From assembly GCA_028281765.1 (NCBI GenBank), contig JANQJF010000039.1, forward strand, positions 62,001-126,000: a DNA stretch of 64,000 nucleotides, given 5' to 3'. The position numbers and the translations under genes were made by a program. This document shows, in pieces, positions 39,995 through 48,750 of this stretch. The first letter of the stretch is position 1, and every line of letters begins with the position of its first letter. This DNA comes from Planctomycetota bacterium (lineage in GTDB: Bacteria > Planctomycetota > UBA1135 > UBA2386). The notes below the pieces were generated by a model that saw only the letters and a program-made list of their open reading frames with translations, ran no database searches and was not told where the DNA came from.

Positions 39995-40336
39995 ATGTTG
40001 GATGTGAACTTGGGTGTGACGCAGAGCGTCCTCGACGCGTTGGCGACGCGGTCGAAGGTCGTGCTGCACAACATCGCGAACCAGAACACGCCGGGCTACA
40101 AGCGCTACCGCGTGCGGTTCGAGGACCTGCTGCGCGATGCGCAGGCCCAGGGCGGTCGTGGCGATGACGTCAAGGCGATGGTCGTCCGCGACGAGTCGGG
40201 CCCGCCGGGCCTGAACAACGTCTCCGTGATCGAAGAGCTGTCCATTCTCAACAAGGTCTCCTTGTTGCACGACGTGTTCTCGCGTCGCGCGGCCAGCTAC
40301 TTCAGCCATCTCAACAAGGCCATTCGCGGGCAGTAA
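39995..40336 (+). CDS. flgB: Flagellar basal-body rod protein FlgB
   Basis: A 113-aa rod protein with the conserved segment L-H-N-I-A-N-Q-N-T-P-G-Y-K-R near residue 26 and the C-terminal helix N-K-V-S-L-L-H-D-V-F-S-R-R. It forms part of the proximal rod with FlgC and is exported through the flagellar apparatus. It is the first gene of a 12-gene operon; flgC follows after 13 nt. Confidence 0.93.
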   Translation: MLDVNLGVTQSVLDALATRSKVVLHNIANQNTPGYKRYRVRFEDLLRDAQAQGGRGDDVKAMVVRDESGPPGLNNVSVIEELSILNKVSLLHDVFSRRAASYFSHLNKAIRGQ

Positions 40337-40349
40337 GGGGGACTGAGCG

Positions 40350-40805
40350 ATGGATTCGATGAAAGGCGTCTTTCAGGGGTTCGACATCGCGAACTCCGCG
40401 CTGAACGCGGAGCTCCAGCGATCCGAAGTGGTCGCGTCGAACCTGGCCAACATGCACGTCACGGGAGGACCCGATGGCGAGCCGTATCGCCGCAAGACGA
40501 TTGCGTTCGAAGAGGTGCTGCTCAACCAGTCCAGCATGGTCGGGCGGACCGATCGTGGTGCGGTCGAGGCGTCGGGCGTGCGCATTCGCGAGCTGAGCGA
40601 AGACCACACGACGCCGTTCTTCGAGGCGTACGACCCCGGACATCCGGACGCCAACGAGCAGGGCTTCGTCCTGCGTTCGAACGTCGACATGTTCCGTGAA
40701 CTCATGGACATGACGGTCATCCGACGCAGCTTCCAGGCCAACCTCGCGGGGCTCCGCAGCTACCGGAGCATGCTGCAGGCCACGATCACCAACTTCCGCT
40801 CGTAG
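40350..40805 (+). CDS. flgC: Flagellar basal-body rod protein FlgC
   Basis: This 151-aa protein has the rod signature A-S-N-L-A-N-M-H-V-T near residue 31 and the C-terminal M-T-V-I-R-R-S-F-Q-A-N-L helix of FlgC. The central part contains the usual D-P-x-H-P-D-A-N-E-x-G-F-V segment. It assembles with FlgB in the proximal rod. Confidence 0.95.
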   Translation: MDSMKGVFQGFDIANSALNAELQRSEVVASNLANMHVTGGPDGEPYRRKTIAFEEVLLNQSSMVGRTDRGAVEASGVRIRELSEDHTTPFFEAYDPGHPDANEQGFVLRSNVDMFRELMDMTVIRRSFQANLAGLRSYRSMLQATITNFRS

Positions 40806-40820
40806 TCGAGGTGACCTGAC

Positions 40821-41180
40821 GTGAGCGGTTTCGACATCGACAAACTTGGCGGTGACGCCTTCCGCAAGCTCGACGAGCTGCGGTCGCAGAACCTCGAGAA
40901 GACCAAGCTGATCGGCGAGGGCCTGATCGGTGACGAAGTCACCGGCAAGGATCTCGAAGGGGAAGGGTTTTCGAACCACCTCGCCGACGCGCTCGAGAAG
41001 ATCAGCTCGCTGAAGACGGACGTGAAGGACAAAGCAGAAGCCGTGGCTCGCGGCGAAAACGTCGAGCTGCACGACTTGATGATCTCCATGGGTAAGAGTG
41101 ACGTCGCTTTCAACCTGATGCTCGAGGTGCGCAACAAGCTCCTCGAAGCATGGAACACGCTGTCGAGGTCCGCGGTCTGA
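40821..41180 (+). CDS. fliE: Flagellar hook-basal body complex protein FliE
   Basis: The 119-aa product starts with GTG, with a GAGG upstream. Its C-terminal part shows the FliE pattern L-H-D-L-M-I-S-M-G-K-S-D-V-A-F-N-L-M-L-E-V-R-N-K-L. FliE joins the MS ring to the rod. Its gene lies between flgC and fliF, as in most flagellar operons. Confidence 0.92.
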   Translation: MSGFDIDKLGGDAFRKLDELRSQNLEKTKLIGEGLIGDEVTGKDLEGEGFSNHLADALEKISSLKTDVKDKAEAVARGENVELHDLMISMGKSDVAFNLMLEVRNKLLEAWNTLSRSAV

Positions 41181-41183
41181 TCC

Positions 41184-42704
41184 ATGCCGGCATTCCTCGC
41201 TGAACTCCTGTCGCAGCTTCGCGGCATCTGGACTCGGCTCGACGGCGGCCAGCGGCTGACTATCGGCGCCGTCGTGCTCGCGGCCTTCGTCGGCCTCGGC
41301 GGTATCGTCTGGTTCGCCGGACAGCCGAGCTACGAGGTCGTGCTGCGCGCGGAGACGCCGACGCAGCTCGACGAAGCGGAACGTGCTCTCGGCAGCGCGG
41401 GCATCAGCTTCATCCCGGATGGCAACAACATCCTCGTCGACCGCGAGAACGTCAGCCGCGCGCACCAGGCGCTGTTCAAGTCGGGCGTCCGCGGCATCGA
41501 CGATCCGGAGCGGGCGACGGCGGCGAACGGCGTCATGCAGGACCGTCTCGGCCGCGTCGACCATCAGAAGACCAAGGACAATTTCCGCGCGCAGAAAGCC
41601 GTCGAGCTCCTCGAAGGCGTCGTCGCGGCCTACGTCACGTCGAGTCGCCCGAAGCGCTCGCCGTTCGCCTCGCAGAACAACGAGACCCAGCCGCGTGCGA
41701 GCGTGACGCTGCAGCTGCGGCGCGGCGTGCCGTTCCACGCGATCGCGCAGTCCGCGGTCGAGCAGGTCGCGTCGTCGCTCGGGCTGCCGCCCGAATACGT
41801 CGTCGCGATCGACTCGCGGACGAAGGCGCGCTTCAAACTCGACGAGAACGGGCACGCCATGGGCGGCTCGGACTTCCTGATGCAGCAACGCAAGCGCGGT
41901 CAGGAACTCACCGACCGCGCGCAGGCGTGGCTCGATCGGCTCTACGAAGGCAAGGCGCTGGTCACGGTGACCGTCGACCTCGATCCGGAATACGTGAGCA
42001 CCGAGGAGAAGATCCAGCCGGCGTCGCCCGCGATCATCTCCGACGAGATCATGCAGGACGAGACGAAGGGTCCGAGCGCGACGAACAACGGCGATCCCAG
42101 CATCGCGTCGTCGGGAGCCGGTGGCGCTGCCGGCGGCTCGACCGGAATCAGCACGAAGAAGAAGACCCAGAACAAGCGCTTCGAGCCGTTCAGCGGCACG
42201 CGGCGCACGGGGTCGCTGACTCCGGACATCCGTCGACTCAGCGTCGCGCTCGTGCTCGACAAGTCGATCGAGCAGGGTCAGCGGGACAGCATCTCCAAAG
42301 CGATCAAGTCGACCGTCGGCTATCTCGACGCGGCGCGCGACAGCGGGCTGTCCGACAGCTTCGAGATGCTCGTCGAAGAGTTCCCCGAGCTGCCGGAGCT
42401 CGAAGCGCTCGCCGGTCCGGGCATGGTCGATCTCGCGCGTGAGTTCGGCCCGCTCGCCGGACAGATCATCGGCGTGCTGCTGGTTCTGATGTTCTTGCGC
42501 AAGCTTCTGAAGGCGCCGAAGACGAGCGTGGGCTCGCTCGGCTCCGGTGGCGGCAGCGGCGAGAAGGAAGAAGAGAAGCCGGTCGTGCTGACTCCGGAAG
42601 AGAGCCGTCGCAACCTGCGCCGCGAGATCGAGAAGTCGATTGCCGACGACCCGGCCGCGATGTCGCGTTTGCTTGAGGGCTGGCTGGCGGAGCAGAAGGG
42701 CTGA
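41184..42704 (+). CDS. fliF: Flagellar MS-ring protein FliF
   Basis: This 506-aa protein has an N-terminal membrane helix (about 27-44), the ring-building domains (Y-E-V-V-L-R-A, R-A-S-V-T-L) and a second membrane helix near 420-440. The acidic C-terminal tail (R-R-E-I-E-K-S-I-A-D-D-P) binds FliG. A Ser/Gly/Lys-rich loop near 300-330 is typical. It forms the base ring of the motor in the inner membrane. Confidence 0.95.
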   Translation: MPAFLAELLSQLRGIWTRLDGGQRLTIGAVVLAAFVGLGGIVWFAGQPSYEVVLRAETPTQLDEAERALGSAGISFIPDGNNILVDRENVSRAHQALFKSGVRGIDDPERATAANGVMQDRLGRVDHQKTKDNFRAQKAVELLEGVVAAYVTSSRPKRSPFASQNNETQPRASVTLQLRRGVPFHAIAQSAVEQVASSLGLPPEYVVAIDSRTKARFKLDENGHAMGGSDFLMQQRKRGQELTDRAQAWLDRLYEGKALVTVTVDLDPEYVSTEEKIQPASPAIISDEIMQDETKGPSATNNGDPSIASSGAGGAAGGSTGISTKKKTQNKRFEPFSGTRRTGSLTPDIRRLSVALVLDKSIEQGQRDSISKAIKSTVGYLDAARDSGLSDSFEMLVEEFPELPELEALAGPGMVDLAREFGPLAGQIIGVLLVLMFLRKLLKAPKTSVGSLGSGGGSGEKEEEKPVVLTPEESRRNLRREIEKSIADDPAAMSRLLEGWLAEQKG

Positions 42705-42725
42705 TCCCCGGATGAAGAACCTCGG

Positions 42726-43730
42726 ATGAACCTGACGTCGGACAAGCAGATCGCGATCCTGCTTCTGTCGGTGGATCAGGAGCTCGCGGCCGAAGTTCTG
42801 CGCAATCTCGGCGAGGACCACCTCGACTCGCTGACTCGCGCGATGAAGGAACTGCAGGAACTCTCGGTCGACTCCGAGACGGTCTGGAGTTGCTACGACG
42901 AGCTCGCGGCACGCATGCGTCAGGGTGGCATGGCGCTCGGCGACGTCGGCAGTCAGATGGAGAGCGTGCTCGTCAAGGCATTCGGCCCCGAGCGCGGCGC
43001 TCATGTCACCAACCGGGCGAATCACGAGATCCTCGCGAAGCGTCCGTTTGCGATGTTCGAATCGCTGACTGCGCAGGATCTTTGCGCGCTCCTCGCCGAG
43101 GAGCACCCGCAGATCGCCGCGGTGTTCCTCGCGCACCTCGACCGCACCAAAGCGGGGCAGGTCGTGGCCCTCTTGGATGACGACAAGCGTGCCGACATGG
43201 TGTACCGCGTGGCAAGCCTGGACCGCACGCCGCCCGACGTCGTCCAGCGCGTGCTCGACGTGATGCGCCGCAAGGTCAAGGACCTCGGCCTCGCGACGCT
43301 GCGCGCCGAGCCCAAGGCATGGATCAAGGCCGCGGCCGAGATCCTCAACAACATGGGTGGTGGTGAGAAGCCGGTGCTCGAGATGATCGGCGAGAAGGAC
43401 TCGGACACGGCCCAGTCGATCCGTGACGAGATGTTCACGTTCGACGATCTCGGGTCGCTGCCGAAGAAGGCGATGCAGAAGATCCTCGGTCAGGTCGACA
43501 CGCGCGTGCTCGCGCTGTCGATGAAGGCGGCGACGGCCGCGGTCGAAGAGTCCGTGTTCGGCAACCTCTCGAAGCGCGCTGCGGACATGGTCGCGGAAGA
43601 GCGGGACACGCTCGGCCCGACGCCGCTGTCCGAGGTGCTCGAAGCGCAGGGTCAGATAATGTCCACGGTCCGTGACCTCATGGACGCCGGTGAGATCGCG
43701 GCCGGCGGCGGCGCCGAGGAGCTCGTGTGA
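42726..43730 (+). CDS. fliG: Flagellar motor switch protein FliG
   Basis: The 334-aa protein has the three FliG armadillo-like domains. The middle one carries E-E-H-P-Q-I-A-A-V-F-L-A-H-L, and the C-terminal one carries the charged torque helix (M-F-T-F-D-D-L, R-V-L-A-L-S-M-K). It couples MotAB to rotation and binds FliF and FliM. fliH overlaps its stop by 4 nt. Confidence 0.96.
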   Translation: MNLTSDKQIAILLLSVDQELAAEVLRNLGEDHLDSLTRAMKELQELSVDSETVWSCYDELAARMRQGGMALGDVGSQMESVLVKAFGPERGAHVTNRANHEILAKRPFAMFESLTAQDLCALLAEEHPQIAAVFLAHLDRTKAGQVVALLDDDKRADMVYRVASLDRTPPDVVQRVLDVMRRKVKDLGLATLRAEPKAWIKAAAEILNNMGGGEKPVLEMIGEKDSDTAQSIRDEMFTFDDLGSLPKKAMQKILGQVDTRVLALSMKAATAAVEESVFGNLSKRAADMVAEERDTLGPTPLSEVLEAQGQIMSTVRDLMDAGEIAAGGGAEELV

Positions 43731-44335
43731 CGCAGCACTTCGCCGTGAAGCTCGACGGGCCGCTGCGCGCGATCGAACTCCACACGGTTCCCGCGCAGAT
43801 CGAGACCGCGTCTCCACGAGTGCGTTGGCTGCTCGACTTCAAGCAGCGTGCGGAGACCGAACGGGCCGAACGCGAGGCGCTCCAGCAGCGCTTGGCCGGC
43901 CTGCTCTCGAACGTCGAGCAGGCGATGGCTCAGGTGCCGGACATCGTCCGTCAGTCGCTCGAGCAAGTGGCGAACATCGCGACCGAACTCGGGCTGAGTA
44001 TCGCGCGCGAGGTCGTCGGTGAAGTCGTCGATCACGATCTGGCCGACACCGCAACGACGGTCGTGCGCTGTCTCGAAGAGGTCGTGCCTGGCGTGCAGGT
44101 CCGCGTGCACTTGACGCCGGACGATCTGGCGATGGTCACCGCGAGCTTCGCCGAGTTCCCCGAGCTCTCGTCCCGCTTGGATCACGCGACGTTCGTCACC
44201 GATCACTCGCTCGACAACGGGTGTGTCCGTATCGAGTCCGACGTCGGCCGAACGGTCTACAACCCCCGCGAGGTCGTGGAACGCATTTGTCAGGAAGTTC
44301 TGAAGGGAGTCGGCGGTGACGTTTCTCCCGCCTGA
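43727..44335 (+). CDS. fliH: Flagellar export regulator FliH
   Basis: A 202-aa protein starting at GTG 43727. The N-terminal half is helical and Glu/Gln-rich (E-R-A-E-R-E-A-L-Q-Q-R-L). The C-terminal half has the FliH/type III secretion stator pattern (V-V-R-C-L-E-E-V, L-T-P-D-D-L, C-V-I-E-like C-V-R-I-E-S-D). It holds FliI inactive and delivers it to the export gate. It overlaps fliG by 4 nt and fliI by 20 nt. Confidence 0.85.
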   Translation: MTQHFAVKLDGPLRAIELHTVPAQIETASPRVRWLLDFKQRAETERAEREALQQRLAGLLSNVEQAMAQVPDIVRQSLEQVANIATELGLSIAREVVGEVVDHDLADTATTVVRCLEEVVPGVQVRVHLTPDDLAMVTASFAEFPELSSRLDHATFVTDHSLDNGCVRIESDVGRTVYNPREVVERICQEVLKGVGGDVSPA

Positions 44336-45662
44336 TCTCGCCGGCGCGCTCGATCGCGCGCGGCAGAAGAATCGCCCCGTCGTGCAAGGGCAGGTACGGA
44401 GCCTGCTCGGCATCGCCGTCGAAGTTGCCGGCGTGCGCGCCGCGCTCGGCGAACTCTGCACGATCCACTCCCAGCCCGGCCCGATCGAGGCCGAGGTCGT
44501 CGGGTTCCGCGACGAGTGCGCGGTGCTGATGCCCCTCGGCGAGCCGCGCGGCATCGCGCCGTGTGATCCGGTCACGACGCACAAGCGCCCGCTCACGATC
44601 ACGTGCGGGGACGCCTTGCTCGGACGCGTCGTCGACGCCCTCGGCCGTCCGATCGACGGCAAGCCGCTACCCGGCGGCGAGGAGATCGCGGTCACCAACG
44701 ATGCGCCAAACGCGCTGCTGCGGAATCCGATCGAGCAGCCGGTCGACACCGGGATCTCCGCGATCGACGCGTTCATGACCTGTGGCAAGGGGCAGCGCGT
44801 CGGCATCTTCGCGGGTTCCGGCGTCGGCAAGAGCTCGCTCCTCGGCATGATCGCGCGCGGCAACGCGGCGCCGGTCAACGTCATCGCGCTGATCGGCGAG
44901 CGCGGCCGTGAGGTCAACGAGTTCATCCACGAGGTCCTCGGCCCCGAGGGCATGGCCAAGTCGGTCGTCGTCGTCGCGACGTCCGACGCCGCGCCGATGA
45001 TGCGCTACAAGGGCCCGTTCACGGCGGTTGCGATCGCCGAGGCCTTCCGGGCGCAGGGTCGGGACGTGCTGTTCATGATGGACTCCGTCACGCGTTTCGC
45101 GGGCGCGGCGCGCGAGGTCGGACTCGCGGCCGGCGAGCCGCCGACGCTCCGCGGCTATCCGCCGTCGCTGTTCGCGCAGCTGCCACGTCTCGTGGAACGC
45201 CTCGGCAACGACGGCAACGGCACGATCACGGGCCTGCTGACAGTGCTCGTCGACGGCGACGACTTCAACGAGCCGGTGTCCGACGCCCTGCGTGGGCACC
45301 TCGATGGCCACATCGTCCTCAGCCGAGCGATCGCGTCGCGCGGCAAGTATCCGGCGATCGACGTGCTCGGCTCGATCAGTCGTCTGATGCCGAAAATCTG
45401 TACACCCGAGCATCTCCAGGCCGCCGGCAAGGCGCGCGAGCTGCTCGCACACTACGAAGAGAACCGCGACCTCGTGCAGGTCGGTGCGTACCGCACCGGC
45501 GCGGACCCGTTGCTCGATGCCGCTATCGAAAAGCGCGACATGTTCGACGCCCTGATCCATCACGGCAGCACACCGCGCCCGATGGCCGTGACCATGGAGG
45601 CGCTCGCAGCGATGGTTCCCGACTCAGCTCAAGCCGCGGGATCGCCGATAACTGATGCATGA
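44316..45662 (+). CDS. fliI: Flagellum-specific ATPase FliI
   Basis: This 448-aa protein starts with GTG. It has Walker A G-S-G-V-G-K-S-S (167-174), Walker B M-M-D-S-V-T-R near residue 250 and the F1-type ATPase core (G-E-R-G-R-E-V-N-E-F, R-G-Y-P-P-S-L-F-A-Q-L-P). It energises export of axial flagellar proteins. It overlaps fliJ by 4 nt. Confidence 0.97.
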   Translation: MTFLPPDLAGALDRARQKNRPVVQGQVRSLLGIAVEVAGVRAALGELCTIHSQPGPIEAEVVGFRDECAVLMPLGEPRGIAPCDPVTTHKRPLTITCGDALLGRVVDALGRPIDGKPLPGGEEIAVTNDAPNALLRNPIEQPVDTGISAIDAFMTCGKGQRVGIFAGSGVGKSSLLGMIARGNAAPVNVIALIGERGREVNEFIHEVLGPEGMAKSVVVVATSDAAPMMRYKGPFTAVAIAEAFRAQGRDVLFMMDSVTRFAGAAREVGLAAGEPPTLRGYPPSLFAQLPRLVERLGNDGNGTITGLLTVLVDGDDFNEPVSDALRGHLDGHIVLSRAIASRGKYPAIDVLGSISRLMPKICTPEHLQAAGKARELLAHYEENRDLVQVGAYRTGADPLLDAAIEKRDMFDALIHHGSTPRPMAVTMEALAAMVPDSAQAAGSPITDA

Positions 45663-46093
45663 GAAGGTTTCGGTTCCCGCTCGAACGACTCGAACGGCTA
45701 CGCCATCACCATGAGAAGATCGCCCGTCGGCAATTCGCCGATCGTCTGGCGGTCGTGACCGCGATCGAGGCGGATCTCGCGGTGATCGATGCGAACCTCG
45801 AGGTGTGTCGATCGGAGGACCGTCGCGCGAACTCGCTCGGCGAGGCGTTGCAGTTCGGATTGCTGTCTTCGCGCCGCAAGCTCGAGCAGAAGCTCGCGCA
45901 GGCCGAGACCGAACTCGAAGCGGCACGCGTCCAGTTTGCCGAGCGTCGTCGAGACTCGAAGACGCTGAACAACCTGCACGAGCGCCGGCTCGAAGCCTGG
46001 CGTGCCGAAGTGGCGCGCGAGGAGCAGGCCGAGCTCGACGAGGTTGCGCGCATCCGCTTCTCCGCGAACCAGCGTGAGGAGGCCACGCGATGA
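45659..46093 (+). CDS. fliJ: Flagellar export chaperone FliJ
   Basis: A 144-aa protein predicted to be a single long coiled coil with heptad Leu and many Glu/Arg residues. It starts M-R-R-F-R-F-P-L-E-R-L, typical of FliJ. It follows fliI with an ATGA overlap and is expected to sit in the FliI hexamer centre. Identification rests on context plus coiled-coil pattern. Confidence 0.88.
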   Translation: MRRFRFPLERLERLRHHHEKIARRQFADRLAVVTAIEADLAVIDANLEVCRSEDRRANSLGEALQFGLLSSRRKLEQKLAQAETELEAARVQFAERRRDSKTLNNLHERRLEAWRAEVAREEQAELDEVARIRFSANQREEATR

Positions 46094-47178
46094 AGAACAT
46101 CCTGTTGATGACCGGCGTTGGCGTCGGCCTGTTCTGTGCGACCGTCGTCGGCGTCCTCGGAGGCCAGGGGCGGCTCAACTACGAAGGCACGAAGGGCGTC
46201 CCGATCCTTTCGATGTTCTTCTCGCCGCCACCCCCCGCTGAAGGCGAGGAGGGCGAGCACGGCGAAGGGGAGCACGGGGACGGCGCCCACGGCGATGGCG
46301 AACACGGCGAGAACGCGCACGGTGAGGACGGCCACGCCGAGCATGGCCACGACGACGGTCACGGCGAGGAGTTCGGCGTGCAGCACGAGGGCCTCGGCAA
46401 AGAGGAGAAGCTCAAGTACACGATCGGCGAATCGCCGTTCGCGGAAGCGCCGAAGGACGACGGGCATGGGGGTCACGGCGGCGGCCACGGTGACGATGGC
46501 CACGGCGGCGGTCACGGGGATGCGCACGGCGGCGGCCACGGCGACGACGGGCACGGTACTGATGGCCATGGCCACAAGACGAAGCAGGACAAGCCGAAGC
46601 TCTCGCCTCCCGAAGACGACTTCCAGGAGCAGATGGAGTCGCTGCTCGGGCAGGCGCAGTACCGCCGCGGCAACTTCTTCAAGTTCCCGCGCCTCGAGGG
46701 TGACATCTCGGTCGAGCAGCTCAATCGCTACCTCCGGGCCGCGAAGCTCGCTCTCGACGACATCGAGAAGCGTCGCTCGCAGCTCGAGGTCTACGAGTCG
46801 GAGCTCGAAGCGCGCCAGCGCGACATCGAGGACCGCGAGCGCATGGTCAGCGAGCAGATGAGCACGGTCGAGACGGCACGCACGGAACTCGACAAGCGGA
46901 TCCGGGACTTCCAGTCGGAGGTGCTGCTGGTTCGGCGCGACGAAGTGCCGGGACTCAAGGAGTATGCGGCCACGCTCGGCGCCCTCGAGCCGCAGAAGGC
47001 GATGGAGCACGTCGTCCAGTCCTGGGAGACCGAGACCGGGCGCGACCTCATCCTGAAGGTGCTGGCGCACATGGAAGTCGACAAGACCAACGCGATCTTG
47101 GCGGAGCTCGAGCTTCCCAAGCTCAAAGAAGTCCTGACCCAGCGACTGCGCGTCGTCATCGAGAAGCAGCGGAAGTGA
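46090..47178 (+). CDS. MotE-like flagellar protein with histidine-rich linker
   Basis: The 362-aa protein has one membrane helix (about residues 5-23). A linker at about 55-165 made of G-H-G-D/G-E-H-G repeats contains about 20 His. A coiled coil follows at about 215-270. The C-terminal domain (about 290-350: T-L-G-A-L-E-P-Q-K-A-M-E-H, M-E-V-D-K-T-N-A-I-L-A-E-L) matches the MgtE-N-like end of MotE, a chaperone of the stator protein MotC. It lies between fliJ and fliL with a 4-nt fliJ overlap. The His-rich linker is not part of known MotE and may bind metal ions. Confidence 0.7.
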   Translation: MKNILLMTGVGVGLFCATVVGVLGGQGRLNYEGTKGVPILSMFFSPPPPAEGEEGEHGEGEHGDGAHGDGEHGENAHGEDGHAEHGHDDGHGEEFGVQHEGLGKEEKLKYTIGESPFAEAPKDDGHGGHGGGHGDDGHGGGHGDAHGGGHGDDGHGTDGHGHKTKQDKPKLSPPEDDFQEQMESLLGQAQYRRGNFFKFPRLEGDISVEQLNRYLRAAKLALDDIEKRRSQLEVYESELEARQRDIEDRERMVSEQMSTVETARTELDKRIRDFQSEVLLVRRDEVPGLKEYAATLGALEPQKAMEHVVQSWETETGRDLILKVLAHMEVDKTNAILAELELPKLKEVLTQRLRVVIEKQRK

Positions 47179-47249
47179 CGAGGCGATCCGGAGTCATGGT
47201 TTTCTCAACACTCCGCGCCGAACTGCCGATGTAACCGGAGGTTCCTCGA

Positions 47250-47750
47250 ATGGCCGAAGACAAAGAAAAGCAAGAAGGCGAAAACGAAGAGGGCAAGAAG
47301 AAGGGTCTGCCCCCGATCGTCTTGGTCGCAGTCGGCGCCATCCTCGGCGGTGGCGGTGCGGCGCTCATGGCGCCGGCGCCGGTCGAGCACAAGGAGCCCG
47401 AGGAGCCGCAGCCGGACTACCAACTCGTCGAGAACCCCGACGTCATCAAGTTGCACTTCAATCCGCGCCAAGAGCGCGGTTCGAAGATGGCGAAGGTCGA
47501 GTTCCAGTTCGTCTACAAGCTCGACATGAACCACCAGAAGGACGTCATGGAGAGCATGAAGAACCACTGGAACCAGATGTACTCGCGCGTACTGCTGCTG
47601 TTCAGCCGGCAGACCGCGCAGGCACTCAACGATCCGGACAACCGTCCTCACATCGAGAACGAGCTGATCCGCGAGATGTCCGCGTCGCTGTTCCCCGATG
47701 GCGAGGCGGTCGTCAAGCAGATCCTTTGGAAGAGCTTCTACGTGCAATGA
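47250..47750 (+). CDS. fliL: Flagellar basal body-associated protein FliL
   Basis: This 166-aa protein has a charged cytoplasmic start, one membrane helix (about 21-40) and a periplasmic FliL domain with a Y-K-L-D-M-N strand and the R-E-M-S-A-S-L-F helix. CGGAGG lies 8 nt before the ATG at 47250. FliL stabilises stator complexes around the motor. fliM overlaps it by 4 nt. Confidence 0.85.
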   Translation: MAEDKEKQEGENEEGKKKGLPPIVLVAVGAILGGGGAALMAPAPVEHKEPEEPQPDYQLVENPDVIKLHFNPRQERGSKMAKVEFQFVYKLDMNHQKDVMESMKNHWNQMYSRVLLLFSRQTAQALNDPDNRPHIENELIREMSASLFPDGEAVVKQILWKSFYVQ

Positions 47751-48748
47751 ACGAAGTTCTCTCCAACACCGAGATCGAAGCACTCCTCGATATGTTTCGG
47801 GCCGAGGAGGCCCACATCGAGGAGCCGCGCGAGGAGGACTTCAAGCGCGTTGCGGGTGCGGACGTCGAGCCGGTCGGCCCGGTCGTGTCGCGCGTCGATC
47901 TCTTCAAGCCGAACCGCCTGAGCCGCGAGCACATGGCTTCGCTCGAGCGGTGCGGCGACAGCGCGGCGCGCGCGATCGGCGCGACGACGAGCGAGAAGCT
48001 GCGCCTGGACATGAACTGCGACTGCGTCCAGGTCGAGCAGCTGCGATTCGGCAGCTGGCTGTCCCAGCTGCGGGATTCCGTCGCGATCTACACGCTGCGG
48101 ATGCCGCCCCTCGAACACACGGCGCTGCTCTCGATCTCGACCGGCCTTCTGTATGCGGCCGTGGACCGGATCCTCGGTGGAACGGGTCGTGTCGCGGACG
48201 TGCCGAGCGAACTGACGTCCGCGGAGTACACGGTCGCGGACGCGTTCGTCGGTCCGTGTCTCGATCACGTGTGCAAGAGCCTCGAGCTGCTCGGCGACAT
48301 CCAGTGGGAGATCGACGAGCGTCTGTCGAACCCGTCTTCGGCGCAGGTGCTCGGCTCCCACGAGGTCGCGGTCTCGCTGTACTTCCAGGTCAGCGGCGAG
48401 TCGATGATGGGCGATATGCGGCTGCTGCTGCCGTACGCGATGCTCGAGTCGCACCTGGACAAGCTGTCGCGCAGTCGTGCGGGTGGCTTCAACCTCGAAC
48501 CCGGTCACCTCCGCGACACCGTCGAGTCGTCGATGCGCGAGGTCGATCTCGACCTCCGCGTGTGCCTCGGCGAAGCCTCGCTCGCGATTCGTGACCTGAT
48601 GGCGCTCGGCGTCGGTGACGTCGTGCCTCTCAACACCCGCGTGGGCGACAGCCTCGTCGCGCCGGTCGCGGGCGTTCCCAAGTTCAACGGCACTGTCGGC
48701 ACGCGTGGCCGGCGGCTCGCCTTCTGCGTTCAATCGATGATCAGCTAG
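47747..48748 (+). CDS. fliM: Flagellar motor switch protein FliM
   Basis: The 333-aa protein has the N-terminal CheY-binding segment L-S-N-T-E-I-E-A-L-L, the CheC-like middle domain with D-R-I-L-G-G-T-G-R, and a C-terminal SpoA domain (L-M-A-L-G-V-G-D-V-V-P-L-N). ATG 47747, overlapping the fliL stop, is chosen because the CheY-binding motif follows at once; a start at 47726 would add seven residues. It sets rotation direction. Confidence 0.96.
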   Translation: MNEVLSNTEIEALLDMFRAEEAHIEEPREEDFKRVAGADVEPVGPVVSRVDLFKPNRLSREHMASLERCGDSAARAIGATTSEKLRLDMNCDCVQVEQLRFGSWLSQLRDSVAIYTLRMPPLEHTALLSISTGLLYAAVDRILGGTGRVADVPSELTSAEYTVADAFVGPCLDHVCKSLELLGDIQWEIDERLSNPSSAQVLGSHEVAVSLYFQVSGESMMGDMRLLLPYAMLESHLDKLSRSRAGGFNLEPGHLRDTVESSMREVDLDLRVCLGEASLAIRDLMALGVGDVVPLNTRVGDSLVAPVAGVPKFNGTVGTRGRRLAFCVQSMIS

Positions 48749-48750
48749 TC

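Noticed and set aside
40311..43817. 1168-aa open frame on the minus strand
   Set aside because: It lies antisense across flgB-fliG. The translation is Arg/His/Asp-rich with no folded pattern, while the plus-strand genes are certain. It is a GC-rich shadow.
46250..46590. Repetitive DNA looking like a tandem-repeat or CRISPR-like array
   Set aside because: The repetition is codon-level (Gly-His-Gly-Asp) inside the MotE-like gene; units are irregular and there are no spacers.
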